This document shows positions 16,010 to 25,645 of a DNA stretch of 64,000 nt, piece after piece; the first letter of the stretch is position 1; each line of letters starts with the position of its first letter. Origin of the DNA: a bacterium (GTDB lineage Bacteria; Bacillota; Clostridia; Lachnospirales; Lachnospiraceae); assembly GCA_023666335.1 (NCBI GenBank), contig JAMPCE010000003.1:1-64000 (forward strand). Direction: 5' to 3'. The notes beneath the pieces are model-generated. The model ran no database searches. It had not been told where the DNA came from and saw only the letters and a list, made by a program, of their open reading frames with translations. The position numbers were made by a program, and so were the translations under genes.

Positions 16010-17184
16010 AAAATATGCTGTCTGAAAAAGCAGTTGCTTTAAAGCCCTCGGGAATCCGCAAATTTTTCGATCTGGTCAGCGAGATGGAAGATGCGATCTC
16101 TCTGGGCGTGGGCGAGCCTGATTTTGACACGCCCTGGCATATCCGGGACGAGGGTATTTACTCTTTGGAGAAAGGACGCACCTTTTACACTTCGAATGCG
16201 GGCTTAAAAGAGCTCAAAGAGGAAATCTGCAAATATACTAAGAGAAAACAGGGCGTCAGCTACGATCCGGCGCATGAGGTGCTGGTGACGGTCGGCGGTT
16301 CCGAGGCGATCGACATCGGGATGCGCGCGGTCTTAAATCCGGGGGATGAGGTGCTGATCCCACAGCCGAGTTTTGTCTCCTACGAACCCTGCGCCATCAT
16401 GGCGGGCGGGGTGCCTGTGATCATAGAACTCAAGGCGGAGAATGAGTTCCGTCTGACGGCGAAAGAGCTGGAGGATGCGATCACGGACAGGACAAAACTG
16501 CTGGTGCTGCCCTTTCCCAACAATCCAACAGGGGCGATCATGGAGCGGAAAGACCTGGAAGAGATCGCAGAGGTGATTCGAAAATATGACATACTTGTCA
16601 TGTCTGACGAGATCTACGCGGAACTTACTTATAAGGAAAAGCATGTTTCCATTGTGGAACTTGCGGGAATGCAGGAGCGGACGATCCTGATCAACGGCTT
16701 TTCCAAAGCCTTTGCCATGACAGGCTGGCGTCTGGGTTACGCCTGCGGTCCCAGACCGATTATAGAGCAGATGTTAAAGCTTCATCAGTTTGCGATCATG
16801 TGCGCGCCCACGACGAGCCAGTACGCGGCTGTGGAGGCGCTAAAGAACGGAGACGACGACGTGGTCGAAATGCGGACGGCTTATAACCAGAGAAGACGCT
16901 ATCTGATGAACGCGTTTCGCGAGATGAAGCTGGAGTGCTTTGAACCCTTTGGCGCATTCTATATTTTCCCCTGTATCAGGGAGTTTGGCATAAGCAGCGA
17001 AGAATTTGCAGAGAGGCTGCTTGCGGAGGAAAAAGTTGCTGTGGTGCCCGGCACAGCGTTTGGGGACTGCGGGGAGGGATTTTTGCGGATCTCCTATGCT
17101 TATTCGCTGGAGAACCTGAAACTTGCGATCGGCAAGATGGCGGCGTTTGTAGAAAGACTCCGCGAACAGGAGAAGAAACGTTAG
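16006..17184 (+). CDS. Class I/II pyridoxal-phosphate aminotransferase
   Basis: The 392-residue protein is a fold-type I aminotransferase of the AspC/PatA type. It shows the substrate-side SLGVGEPDFDTP motif, the PFPNNPTGA motif around residue 167, DEIYAEL near 205 and the PLP-lysine motif NGFSKAFAMTGWRLGY near 230. It transfers amino groups between an amino acid and 2-oxoglutarate; aromatic amino acids or aspartate are the likely substrates, but these motifs cannot decide. Translation starts at GTG 16006, overlapping the lrp stop codon. Coupling with an Lrp-type regulator is a common clostridial arrangement. Confidence 0.92.
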   Translation: MKNMLSEKAVALKPSGIRKFFDLVSEMEDAISLGVGEPDFDTPWHIRDEGIYSLEKGRTFYTSNAGLKELKEEICKYTKRKQGVSYDPAHEVLVTVGGSEAIDIGMRAVLNPGDEVLIPQPSFVSYEPCAIMAGGVPVIIELKAENEFRLTAKELEDAITDRTKLLVLPFPNNPTGAIMERKDLEEIAEVIRKYDILVMSDEIYAELTYKEKHVSIVELAGMQERTILINGFSKAFAMTGWRLGYACGPRPIIEQMLKLHQFAIMCAPTTSQYAAVEALKNGDDDVVEMRTAYNQRRRYLMNAFREMKLECFEPFGAFYIFPCIREFGISSEEFAERLLAEEKVAVVPGTAFGDCGEGFLRISYAYSLENLKLAIGKMAAFVERLREQEKKR

Positions 17185-17218
17185 AGAGTGCAAAACTTTG
17201 CGCGCTGTGGAGAAAGAG

Positions 17219-17707
17219 ATGCACATTATTTTACATCAGCCGGAGATTCCGGCGAATACGGGAAATATCGGCCGTACCTGTGTTGCAACGGGTACGGCGC
17301 TCCATTTGATCGAACCGCTGGGGTTTCATCTGGATGAAAAGTCCATCAAACGCGCGGGCATGGATTACTGGCAGCAGCTAAATGTGACCCGCTATATGAA
17401 TTTTCGGGAATTTCAGGAGAAGCACCCCGACGCGAAGATCTGGTATGCCACCACAAAGGCGAAACGCCTGTACACGGAGGCGTCTTTTTCGCCCGACGAC
17501 TACATCATGTTTGGAAAAGAAAGCGCCGGCATCCCCGAAGAAATCCTGGTAGACAATGAGGAAACCTGCATCCGCATCCCCATGCTTGACGATATCCGTT
17601 CGTTGAATTTGTCTAACGCTGTGGCTATCGTACTCTACGAGGCGTTGCGCCAGAATGGTTTCACCGGAATGCAGATAGAGGGAAACTTGCATAGATTATC
17701 GTGGTGA
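17219..17707 (+). CDS. trmL: tRNA (cytidine/uridine-34 2'-O)-methyltransferase
   Basis: The 162-residue SPOUT methyltransferase starts with the canonical MHIILHQPEIPANTGNIGRTC and ends with the knotted SAM-binding region (IMFGKESAGIPEEIL and IPMLDDIRSLNLSNAVAIVLYEAL). TrmL methylates the ribose of the wobble base in certain leucine tRNAs. The ATG at 17219 is chosen because GGAGAAAG lies upstream and the family begins exactly there; a TTG at 17198 would add seven residues. It is the last plus-strand gene before a hairpin-rich convergent gap. Confidence 0.95.
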   Translation: MHIILHQPEIPANTGNIGRTCVATGTALHLIEPLGFHLDEKSIKRAGMDYWQQLNVTRYMNFREFQEKHPDAKIWYATTKAKRLYTEASFSPDDYIMFGKESAGIPEEILVDNEETCIRIPMLDDIRSLNLSNAVAIVLYEALRQNGFTGMQIEGNLHRLSW

Positions 17708-17765
17708 CAGGCGAGATATATGATTTTCCGTCCCCAGCAAAGTAAAGCGGGTGCAGACTTATACA
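17705..17765. repeat. Degenerate partial copy of hairpin element D
   Basis: GACAGGCGAGATA (17705-17717), followed later by CGTCCC and GCAAA, matches the start of element D read on the opposite strand, with decay after the first 13 bases. It has no full partner arm. The relation is inferred by eye. Confidence 0.4.
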
Positions 17766-17777
17766 GACTAGCATGGA

Positions 17778-17886
17778 GACAGACGAGATAATACCCTCCC
17801 GTTCCGAAGCACTGTCTGAGCGCCGACTTCACAAAGTGAAGTGGGTGCGAGTTTGCGCAGGGACGAAGGGTATTATCTCGCCTGTC
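17778..17886. repeat. Long imperfect hairpin element D (109 nt)
   Basis: Arms of 20 nt (17778-17797 and 17867-17886) pair with a single mismatch. The centre has ACTTCAC/GTGAAGT around AAA, and the remaining middle pairs only partly. It lies between the convergent trmL and histidine kinase genes, so it may act as a two-way transcription stop, although no T-tract follows. Confidence 0.75.
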
Positions 17887-17911
17887 GCCTGTTCACCCCA
17901 CATTGACCACC

Positions 17912-19336
17912 TCAGTCATCGTCCTCCACATCCGACTTCTGCAGCGAAAAGATAAACTCCGTCCCGACTCCCTCCGTGCTGATGACATTGATATTTTCCC
18001 CATGCGCCTGAATGATCTCTTTCGTGATAGACAGACCGAGCCCCGTCCCCTTTTTATCTTTCCCGCGGGAGAGATCAGACTTGTAAAAGCGGTCCCAGAT
18101 CAGTTTCAGGTCGTCTTTCGGGATGCCGATTCCGGCATCTTTTACGCTCACAAAAATTTTATTATGCTTCTCGGTGGTCTCGATCTTAATGAGAGAATCG
18201 TGGTGGCTGAACTTGATGGCGTTGTCCAAAAGGTTATAGAGCACCTGCTGGATCTTGTCCATGTCCGCGACCACATACATTTCGTCGCCCGTGAGCACCA
18301 GCTCGATGCCGATGGCTTTTTTGCGGCAGGTTCCCTCGAAGGAGGCGGCAACATTGCGGATGATGGCATTGATCTCAAAGTCCGTCTTATTCAGCATGAT
18401 CCCCTTTGTGTTCAGATTGTTCAGGGTGAGGAGGCTGTTCGTCAGCTTTGTCAGCCGTTCTGTCTCATTCAGAACGATGTTCAGGTATTTTTCGTACTGC
18501 TCGGGCGGGATCGTGCCGTCCAGCATCGCCTTTAAGTAGCCGTCGATGGAAGTCAGGGGAGAGCGGAAGTCGTGGGAGACATTGGCGACAAACTTTTTCT
18601 GATCGTCCTCCGACCGTGCGATCTCGCTTGCCATATAGGAGAGGATCGCGGCGAGATATCCCATCTCATCCTCGCTCTCCACGCTGAATTCGTAGTGCAT
18701 ATTGCCGCTGGCATACTGCTCCGTTGCCTCAGTGATCCTGCGCAGAGGGATATAGACCATCTCCGTAAAAAAGATCAGGATAATCAGGGACAGCAGGAAA
18801 AGGATGATCAGCATAATATAGGAAATGTTTAGGAGCTGGTCGGTCTCGGCGCGGATGCTGCTCATGGAAGCGTGGATGACCACATAACCCTTTACCTTAT
18901 AGTCGGAGGTGATGGGCGCAAAGACACTCAGCATCTCTTCCTTGAAAGATTGGAAAAAATAACCTTCGGTATAATAGGAACCGGCGGTGATGGTGGGGTC
19001 AAAATTTTCTACCACGATCTCGTTTTCCACATCCACGGGGGCGGAAGAGTCAAGGATCATGCGGCCAGACGGGTTGATGATCCAGATGGTGGCGTTTAAG
19101 TAAGTGTCCAGCGCATCCAGCTGCGTCTTCACCGTTTCCAGCGCGGCATCGGTGTTGTAGAGGTCGGTCGCGTAAGTGTTTGCGATCAGCGTAGCCTCGC
19201 GGTAGAGCGCGTCGGCTTTCTCCTTTGTCAGATGACTGAGCGTCATATCGGACACAAAGGTAGCTACTACCAGAAAGCCGAAAAGGCCGAAGATGATATA
19301 GGCCAGTATTAATTTTAAGTAGAGCGTCTTGCGCAT
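17912..19336 (-). CDS. Membrane sensor histidine kinase
   Basis: The 474-residue protein has a first membrane helix (8-28), an extracellular sensor of about 140 residues, a second helix (about 172-192), a HAMP region (YIPLRRITEATEQYASGN), the phosphoacceptor H255 in NVSHDFRSPLTS and a HATPase domain with N (LLDNAIKFS), G1 (DAGIGIP), F and G2 (GTGLGLSITKEI) boxes. It should autophosphorylate and pass phosphate to the response regulator encoded 38 bases upstream. The extracellular domain has the mixed alpha/beta look of a PAS-like/Cache sensor, but the signal is unknown. GAGG lies 8 bases before the ATG. Confidence 0.93.
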   Translation of the reverse strand: MRKTLYLKLILAYIIFGLFGFLVVATFVSDMTLSHLTKEKADALYREATLIANTYATDLYNTDAALETVKTQLDALDTYLNATIWIINPSGRMILDSSAPVDVENEIVVENFDPTITAGSYYTEGYFFQSFKEEMLSVFAPITSDYKVKGYVVIHASMSSIRAETDQLLNISYIMLIILFLLSLIILIFFTEMVYIPLRRITEATEQYASGNMHYEFSVESEDEMGYLAAILSYMASEIARSEDDQKKFVANVSHDFRSPLTSIDGYLKAMLDGTIPPEQYEKYLNIVLNETERLTKLTNSLLTLNNLNTKGIMLNKTDFEINAIIRNVAASFEGTCRKKAIGIELVLTGDEMYVVADMDKIQQVLYNLLDNAIKFSHHDSLIKIETTEKHNKIFVSVKDAGIGIPKDDLKLIWDRFYKSDLSRGKDKKGTGLGLSITKEIIQAHGENINVISTEGVGTEFIFSLQKSDVEDDD

Positions 19337-19374
19337 AATATCGTCCTCATGAACATAAAATATCGCTTTTTAAA

Positions 19375-20073
19375 TCACCGTACCTCGAATTTATAGCCCA
19401 CGCCCCAGATGGTGGCGATACGCCAGCGCTCATGGTCGTTTATCTTTTCGCGGAGCCGCTTGACATGGACGTCCACAGTCCGGCTGTCGCCTATGTACTC
19501 ATATCCCCAGATCTGATCCAAGAGCTGCTCTCTGGAAAAGACGTGGTTGGGCGAGGACGCCAGAAAATAGAGAAGCTCCAGTTCTTTGGGCGGCATTTCG
19601 ACGGGCTGTCCCATGTAGATGACAGAGTAATTGGTCTGGTTGATGATCAGGTCCGGATATTCCACGCTCTTCACATCCGAGTTTTTCGGTTCCGGAGCAG
19701 CAGGTTTGTAGCGGCGGAGAACAGCTTTCACGCGGGCAACCAGTTCTTTGGAATCGAACGGTTTCTCCATGTAGTCGTCGGCGCCCAGCTCCAGACCGAG
19801 TACCTTGTCAAAAACCTCTCCCTTTGCGGAGAGCATGATGATCGGAAGCGTAGAGCGGGAGCGCACCTCTCTACAGACCTGATAACCGTCGATGCCCGGA
19901 AGCATCAGATCAAGGAGCATCAGGTTCGGCTCAAAACTGTCTACGGCTGTCAGGGCGGATTCCCCGTCGTTTACGATCATGGTTTCGAAGCATTCTTTCG
20001 TCAGGTAAAGGGCGATCAGCTCCGCGATATTGTTGTCGTCGTCTACGATTAAGATTTTTTGTTTGTTTACCAT
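19375..20073 (-). CDS. OmpR/PhoB-family response regulator
   Basis: The 232-residue protein has an N-terminal receiver domain (acidic pocket VDDDNN, phosphoacceptor aspartate in LLDLMLPG, conserved lysine in MEKPFDSKEL) and a C-terminal winged helix (PPKELELLYFLASSPNHVFSREQLLDQIWG, DSRTVDVHVKRLREKI). It binds DNA as a dimer after phosphorylation by the histidine kinase encoded downstream. The start at 20073 has GAGAGG just upstream; a longer frame to 20091 adds six residues without a site. The two genes form an operon behind mutS2. Confidence 0.95.
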   Translation of the reverse strand: MVNKQKILIVDDDNNIAELIALYLTKECFETMIVNDGESALTAVDSFEPNLMLLDLMLPGIDGYQVCREVRSRSTLPIIMLSAKGEVFDKVLGLELGADDYMEKPFDSKELVARVKAVLRRYKPAAPEPKNSDVKSVEYPDLIINQTNYSVIYMGQPVEMPPKELELLYFLASSPNHVFSREQLLDQIWGYEYIGDSRTVDVHVKRLREKINDHERWRIATIWGVGYKFEVR

Positions 20074-20124
20074 AGAAACCTCTCTTTCCAATCATCCCAT
20101 AGTTTCATGCGAAACGGCGGACCA

Positions 20125-22497
20125 TTAGTCGCGGAACTCCGCGATCGTCACGCCCGCATCCCCCTCGCCGAATTCTCCCAGCCGAAAGCTTTTGATGACG
20201 CGGTTTTTTTTCAGATAATTCTGTACGGCTTTTCTGAGCGCCCCTGTCCCCTTGCCGTGTACGATACGGACGCTCGGCAGATGGGCGAGATAAGCGTCGT
20301 CCAGATATTTGTCCAGTTCCGAGAGCGCTTCGTCCACAGTCTTGCCTAAGAGGTTGATTTCCGTAGAAATGGTGTAGGACTTGGACATTTTCAGCCTGCC
20401 GGAAGAGCTGCGCTGCATTTTTTCGGTCTTCACCGTCTCTTCTTCCAACAAGACCAGATCGTCCAGATTCACCTGAGAGCGGATGATGCCGCACTGGACA
20501 AAAAGTCTGCCGTTTTTGTCGGGAAGAGAACTGACGCTGCCCTTTAATCCCATAGAGACGATCTTTACGCTGTCGCCCAGGCGGAGCTGGTTCGGTTTCA
20601 AGGTCTTATGGGTCGGCTTTTCCTGCTTGAGAGCCAGTTTCTCATTTTTTTCGGAGATCTTGTCGTGCACTTTCCTGCGGGATTTTTCAAGTTCCTGAAT
20701 AGTGGCGTTTCCCTTTTGCTGGAAAGTGCGGATGGTCTCGTCCGCAAGTTCCTTTGCATTTTGCAGGATCTCCCGCGCCTCTTCGTTAGCTTCTCTGAGG
20801 ATGCGGTCGCGCGACTGGTCGATCTTCTCCTGCTTGGCGGTCAGACGCGCCTTTAAGGCTTCGATCTCCTGCTTGTAACGCTCGATCTGCGCCTGCTCTT
20901 TCTCAATGGTGAGACGGCTGTTTTCCAGATTTGCCAGCAGGTCTTCGAAGCTTTCCTTGTCCTGCGAAATGTGTTTTTTCGCTTCCTCGATGATATGGTC
21001 GGGCAGCCCGAGCCGGGAAGAGATCGCGAAAGCGTTGCTCTTTCCGGGAATGCCGATCAGCAGACGATAGGTAGGGCGGAGCGTTTCCACATCAAATTCG
21101 CAGCAGGCATTCTCCACAAAGGGCGTCGAGAGGGCGTAGACTTTCAATTCACTGTAGTGGGTGGTCGCCATCGTGCGGATGCCGCGGCTGTGCAGATGAT
21201 CCAGCACTGAGATGGCAAGCGCCGCGCCCTCGGTGGGATCCGTCCCCGCGCCCAGTTCGTCGAAAAGACAGAGAGAATCCGCATCCGCCTTTTTCAGAAT
21301 GGACACAATGCTGACCATGTGCGACGAAAAGGTGGAAAGACTCTGCTCGATGCTCTGCTCGTCACCGATATCCGCATATACCTCCCGAAAAACGGAAAGC
21401 TCCGAGCGGTCGAGAGAGGGAATGTGCAGCCCCGCCTGTCCCATCAAAGTCAGAAGACCAATCGTCTTCAAAGCGACTGTTTTACCGCCCGTATTGGGTC
21501 CGGTGATGATGAGAAGGTCAAAGTCTGCGCCCAAAAGGATGTCAACAGGCACCACCTTCTGTTTGTCGATGAGCGGGTGGCGCGCCTTGCGGATGTGAAT
21601 GCGGCGCTCCGTGTTGAAAATCGGCATGGTCGCATTGAACTCCATAGCAAGCCCGGCTTTGGCAAAGATAAAGTCAAGCTGCGTCATCGCCTGCTGATCC
21701 GCCAGCAGTTCTTCCGCGTGAGCCGCCGCCTGTGCGCTCAAGGAGGCAAGGATGGCATCGATCTCTTCCTTTTCTTTTAAGGACAGTTCTTTTATCTCGT
21801 TGTTCAGCGTAACGATCGCAGCCGGTTCGATGAAAAACGTGGAGCCGGTGGAGGACTGATCGTGGATCATGCCCGGAACCTGACTCTTATATTCCGATTT
21901 TACGGGAATGCAGTAGCGGTTGTCCCGCATGGTGACGACGGCGTCCTGTAAGTAGGTGCGCAGGGAGCCGTTGATCATCGAATTTAACTGCGTGTGGATG
22001 CGGTCGTTTGCGATCGACATGCTGCGGCGGATATGCTTGAGCGCCGGGCTGGCGTCATCGGCGATCTCCTCCTCCGAGAGGATGCAGCGGTTGATTTCAT
22101 TTGCGAGCTGCGTCAGCGGTTCCAGACTGTCAAAATAAACATCCAGCGAGTCGCCGGGAACATCATCCCTGTCCCTGCGCCCGTAAGCCTTGATGCGGTT
22201 CACATTCTCCAGAAAAGATGCGATGGCAAGCAGTTCCGGGGCAGAAAGGACGCTTCCGACTTCCAGTGACCGCAGACTTCTTCCCAGGTCTTTGTTGCTG
22301 CCAAAGGAAGTCGAGCCTTTGCCGAAGAGACGACCAAGGGCGTCCGCCGTCTGGGTCTGCGCCGCGCGGATCTCCTCTAAATCCGTCAGGGGGAGGAGCG
22401 CCGCCGCGAGCCGCTTTCCCGGTTCCGAGTTGGCGTGATCTTTCAGGCGGTCGATGATCTTGTCATATTCTAAAACATGCAGTACTTTATTGTTCAT
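20125..22497 (-). CDS. mutS2: MutS2 ATPase/endonuclease
   Basis: The 790-residue protein has a clamp/core region, the ABC-type ATPase with Walker A GPNTGGKTVALKT near residue 330 and Walker B in CLFDELGAGTDP near 410, a long coiled coil (about 515-620) and a C-terminal Smr nuclease domain (INLLGKTVDEALSELDKYL ... VHGKGTGALRKAV). MutS2 lacks the mismatch-recognition domain of MutS. In Bacillus it has been linked to rescue of collided ribosomes and to suppressing recombination. Length and domain order are typical. The ribosome binding site is weak. It lies between a two-component system and the CotH gene and is probably constitutive. Confidence 0.96.
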   Translation of the reverse strand: MNNKVLHVLEYDKIIDRLKDHANSEPGKRLAAALLPLTDLEEIRAAQTQTADALGRLFGKGSTSFGSNKDLGRSLRSLEVGSVLSAPELLAIASFLENVNRIKAYGRRDRDDVPGDSLDVYFDSLEPLTQLANEINRCILSEEEIADDASPALKHIRRSMSIANDRIHTQLNSMINGSLRTYLQDAVVTMRDNRYCIPVKSEYKSQVPGMIHDQSSTGSTFFIEPAAIVTLNNEIKELSLKEKEEIDAILASLSAQAAAHAEELLADQQAMTQLDFIFAKAGLAMEFNATMPIFNTERRIHIRKARHPLIDKQKVVPVDILLGADFDLLIITGPNTGGKTVALKTIGLLTLMGQAGLHIPSLDRSELSVFREVYADIGDEQSIEQSLSTFSSHMVSIVSILKKADADSLCLFDELGAGTDPTEGAALAISVLDHLHSRGIRTMATTHYSELKVYALSTPFVENACCEFDVETLRPTYRLLIGIPGKSNAFAISSRLGLPDHIIEEAKKHISQDKESFEDLLANLENSRLTIEKEQAQIERYKQEIEALKARLTAKQEKIDQSRDRILREANEEAREILQNAKELADETIRTFQQKGNATIQELEKSRRKVHDKISEKNEKLALKQEKPTHKTLKPNQLRLGDSVKIVSMGLKGSVSSLPDKNGRLFVQCGIIRSQVNLDDLVLLEEETVKTEKMQRSSSGRLKMSKSYTISTEINLLGKTVDEALSELDKYLDDAYLAHLPSVRIVHGKGTGALRKAVQNYLKKNRVIKSFRLGEFGEGDAGVTIAEFRD

Positions 22498-22512
22498 AGC
22501 GCTATCATATCC

Positions 22513-24933
22513 TTACATTATGTCTTCATACAGAAAAGAAATATCTTCCAGCATCTCATGAGAATCCGAGTCAAAGAGCAGTATCCGCACATCTTTCTTT
22601 TCGTCTTCGTTCTGCCATGCCGAACTGACGAAACATTCGCGACCATCCATATATACGCCGTATTCGCCCTGCTCGTTTGCATATACATTCAATGTGCCAA
22701 ATGATGTATCACAGGTGCTGCCGGAAGTATGAAAGTTCTCTAAGGCGGCCGCTTCTTTTGACGCACCATCCCACACAATAAAGTCTGTTGTTTCATGAAT
22801 CATCCCGCCGGTTATACCAAGGTTCTCAAAAAGCCGGATGTAAGCGGGATCCTGCCGGATATTCGGATTATTGATCTCTATCACGGCTTTATATTTCGTA
22901 ACGGATAAGCCCTCCAGATACATGGATAAACTTTCGAAAGGAGTCGCCTGTGTCCGCATATCATTTTCCTGTACGAAATCAAAGGTATCCGTCATGCCAT
23001 CCTTTACAGACACCATTTCAATCATAGGCATGGAAAATACAGTGCTTGTATAACAGGGCGTTCCATCCAGACTGATCTGGTATAAACCTTCCCTTACTGT
23101 CGAAAAAGAAAGATTTTCTTCCGACCCGCTCAACTCAGAAAGATATTCATACTTTCCCGCGGCGGGCTTTGCAATGATAAAACGAACCTCGTCTGTGATC
23201 GCAGAAAGATCGATTCCCATATATTCAAATAAATCAATATAATCCGAATCCGTCAACAGTTCTTTGTTATTGATTTCTATCAGAAAACTTCCGCCGTCAA
23301 AACTTGCATACTGTGCGCTCCGCCTTATAAAAATGCTTTCCCCGCATACCGCATGCAATCGCTTAAAATATTCGTCCGTCTCCCGGATTCGCCTCGTGAC
23401 AAATGCGCGAAAGATATCCATTCCATTTGCCGCATCCCCATAAAGCCCCTCCGGCCAGCGTTCCATATCCCGCTGATAAGCGCCGGATGCAAAAATATCT
23501 TCCTCGTATTCATCCAATAAGGAATTGATATTCTCATTTGACCAGCCGTTTTCTCTTAAATACCGATATTTGTCAAATATTTTTCCCCATATGGAATCAT
23601 CGCCGTTTACGATCAACTGATTCACAACGCCGCTTTCCATCACAAGGTTGTATGTTTCCGACATATTATACGGCTGCTGCATAAACGGTACCCACATATT
23701 TCCCCAAGCGGCATCCATATCCCAGGGAGAATACATGGCAACCACTTTTCCCTGCCTGCTATGCAGCGAAAAGTAATTATTCTTCACATTTTCCTTTTCT
23801 ATATTGTCCACGCCTTGTATGAGGGTATAAAACAAATAGATATCAATCACATTATCTATATCAATACCGGCATACAACTTTTCGTTGTCATCCCTGTGGC
23901 TGGATAACGCATCGAAATAATTTTGTAAGGGAAGCCAGTTTCCATTCCCCTCATCTGTGCCTTTGTCTTCATACCCTATAAGATACCCTTCTTCGGCGTA
24001 CTCCAGACGATCTCCGTTTGTCCAATCTACGATCTTATAGAGAGCTTCTTCCTCATTCCCTTTGTCTATACCCAACTGTTTTTCATCGATCGGATATCCT
24101 AACGCATATAGTCCCCAGTATTCCCCGTTCATGAACAGTTCCAGATATCTGTATTCCGTTCCGGTGTCGATTCCCTGTGCATTATCTGTCGCGCATGTAT
24201 ATTTCCATAAGTTGGTTGAAAATACATTTCTGATCTTTTCCTGATCGCTATAGGCAGCATACAACAGCCAGTCGTCATCCTGACGCATTCCCAAAAGCGA
24301 GACTTGATTGGTGCGCGTATTGCCGCCGATGGATTCCTGTGTCAGGGAAAAACGGTATCCTTTCTTTGGATATGCCCTCGACGAACCGCCCCGGACGTGA
24401 ATATTTCCCGCAGACATGATAACCCGCTGTGCTGCGCCTTGCCGATTATCAAAAAGAGATATGTTCATAGGAAGCGAATCATCCATGATTTCTTCCCGGC
24501 ATTCTATATTCATGAGCGGCAGTATGGTACACTTTAAAGAATAACAGCAATATTCCGTTCCGGTATAGGTAAGAACGGTTATCGTATCATTCTTTTTGAT
24601 CTTTTCCGACGTGATACGATCTTCCAGAAAAGCTATTTTCAAATCTTTATTTTTGCTCTTTACTTTCACGATCGGGTCATATGCTTTAGCATTTCCTTCT
24701 ATGAGTGAATAATAAAAAGTGTTATCGGAAACATCAAAAAAAAGCGTTTCTTCATCAAAATTCAAGGCATCCAATAAAGAAAGCGCTTGTCCCCGCTCTG
24801 CGACAATATCTTCAAATGTTTCTTCATCAATGATATATTCCGAATAATGCGCCGGTTTCCCTAAGAAACATATCAAATAAATTCCTGCTATGATTGATAC
24901 AAGAAAGACGGCGGTCTCTATAAACTTTTTCAT
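22513..24933 (-). CDS. CotH-family protein, membrane-anchored or secreted
   Basis: The 806-residue protein has an N-terminal membrane helix (8-25) and a CotH kinase-like domain at about 150-530. Family motifs visible include NIHVRGGSSRAYPKKGYRFSL, WLLYAAYSDQEKIRNVFS, ELFMNGEYWGLYAL and the metal-binding YSPWDMDAAWGN. CotH of Bacillus spores phosphorylates coat proteins, but many non-spore homologues are surface proteins. The C-terminal 250 residues hold two or more copies of a module with INNxxxxxDxxYIxLFExxGI, which I do not recognise. It is the last gene of a trio with DUF4956 and VTC proteins, a recurring neighbourhood whose role is not settled. GAGGG precedes the ATG. Confidence 0.88.
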   Translation of the reverse strand: MKKFIETAVFLVSIIAGIYLICFLGKPAHYSEYIIDEETFEDIVAERGQALSLLDALNFDEETLFFDVSDNTFYYSLIEGNAKAYDPIVKVKSKNKDLKIAFLEDRITSEKIKKNDTITVLTYTGTEYCCYSLKCTILPLMNIECREEIMDDSLPMNISLFDNRQGAAQRVIMSAGNIHVRGGSSRAYPKKGYRFSLTQESIGGNTRTNQVSLLGMRQDDDWLLYAAYSDQEKIRNVFSTNLWKYTCATDNAQGIDTGTEYRYLELFMNGEYWGLYALGYPIDEKQLGIDKGNEEEALYKIVDWTNGDRLEYAEEGYLIGYEDKGTDEGNGNWLPLQNYFDALSSHRDDNEKLYAGIDIDNVIDIYLFYTLIQGVDNIEKENVKNNYFSLHSRQGKVVAMYSPWDMDAAWGNMWVPFMQQPYNMSETYNLVMESGVVNQLIVNGDDSIWGKIFDKYRYLRENGWSNENINSLLDEYEEDIFASGAYQRDMERWPEGLYGDAANGMDIFRAFVTRRIRETDEYFKRLHAVCGESIFIRRSAQYASFDGGSFLIEINNKELLTDSDYIDLFEYMGIDLSAITDEVRFIIAKPAAGKYEYLSELSGSEENLSFSTVREGLYQISLDGTPCYTSTVFSMPMIEMVSVKDGMTDTFDFVQENDMRTQATPFESLSMYLEGLSVTKYKAVIEINNPNIRQDPAYIRLFENLGITGGMIHETTDFIVWDGASKEAAALENFHTSGSTCDTSFGTLNVYANEQGEYGVYMDGRECFVSSAWQNEDEKKDVRILLFDSDSHEMLEDISFLYEDIM

Positions 24934-24947
24934 TCAAACATTTCCCT

Positions 24948-25610
24948 CTATAGCACATCATCACTGTCATATTCTATGATAGAAAATTTCTCTGCGGCAT
25001 TTGTTTCGCGGATACTCTCGGATAGTTTTTGGGGATCCTTTACGGATAACTCCATGACAAGATCCATACCCCTGGCGGTAAAATTTCTGCTCTTGATACG
25101 GTATTTTCTGGTATACTCGCCAATTGTTTCCAAAAGCGTACCCTCATTTTCCGGAGCACAATGCAATACCAGAACAAACGGTTTTCTGCCAATGGAAATA
25201 TGTTCCAGCACAATCAGCAATATAGTTGCGGCAAGGGCAGTCAAAATGGCAACTTCATATAATTGGCAGCCACAGGTGATGCCGATGTGTACCGACCATA
25301 GAAGATATAGCATATCAACCGGATCTTTTACCGTCGTTCGGAAACGAAGAATTGCCAACGCGCCTATCGTGCCCAACGTGATTACAATATTTGACTGCAG
25401 ACACAAAACAATGGTTGCGATAAAAAGCGGCAGGATCGTAATGCAGATGTTAAAAGAACGATTATAAAACGCCCGATGCGAAACCAAACGGTAAACAATA
25501 AATTCATAAACGCCGAGCAACAGTGCAACAAGCAATACTGATACAATAACAGAGGTGTATAGTGCGGAATTGTAATAAGAATCCATAATGCTTTTTATCG
25601 TATTTTCCAT
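24948..25610 (-). CDS. DUF4956 membrane protein
   Basis: The 220-residue protein has about four membrane helices in its first 140 residues, with the conserved central stretch LGTIGALAILRFRTTVKDPVDM typical of DUF4956. A soluble C-terminal domain of about 75 residues (KPFVLVLHCAPENEGTLLETI, then SRNFTARGMDLVMELSVKDP) follows and looks like a small ferredoxin-like fold. DUF4956 proteins occur next to VTC-domain and CotH genes. A partnership in making or binding an anionic polymer has been proposed from such neighbourhoods but is unproven. The ATG at 25610 starts right before the first helix; an earlier TTG overlaps the VTC gene. The binding site is weak. Confidence 0.85.
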   Translation of the reverse strand: MENTIKSIMDSYYNSALYTSVIVSVLLVALLLGVYEFIVYRLVSHRAFYNRSFNICITILPLFIATIVLCLQSNIVITLGTIGALAILRFRTTVKDPVDMLYLLWSVHIGITCGCQLYEVAILTALAATILLIVLEHISIGRKPFVLVLHCAPENEGTLLETIGEYTRKYRIKSRNFTARGMDLVMELSVKDPQKLSESIRETNAAEKFSIIEYDSDDVL

Positions 25611-25645
25611 AGGTTTTTTTCTTTCACGGCAAAGCAGTCTTTGTT

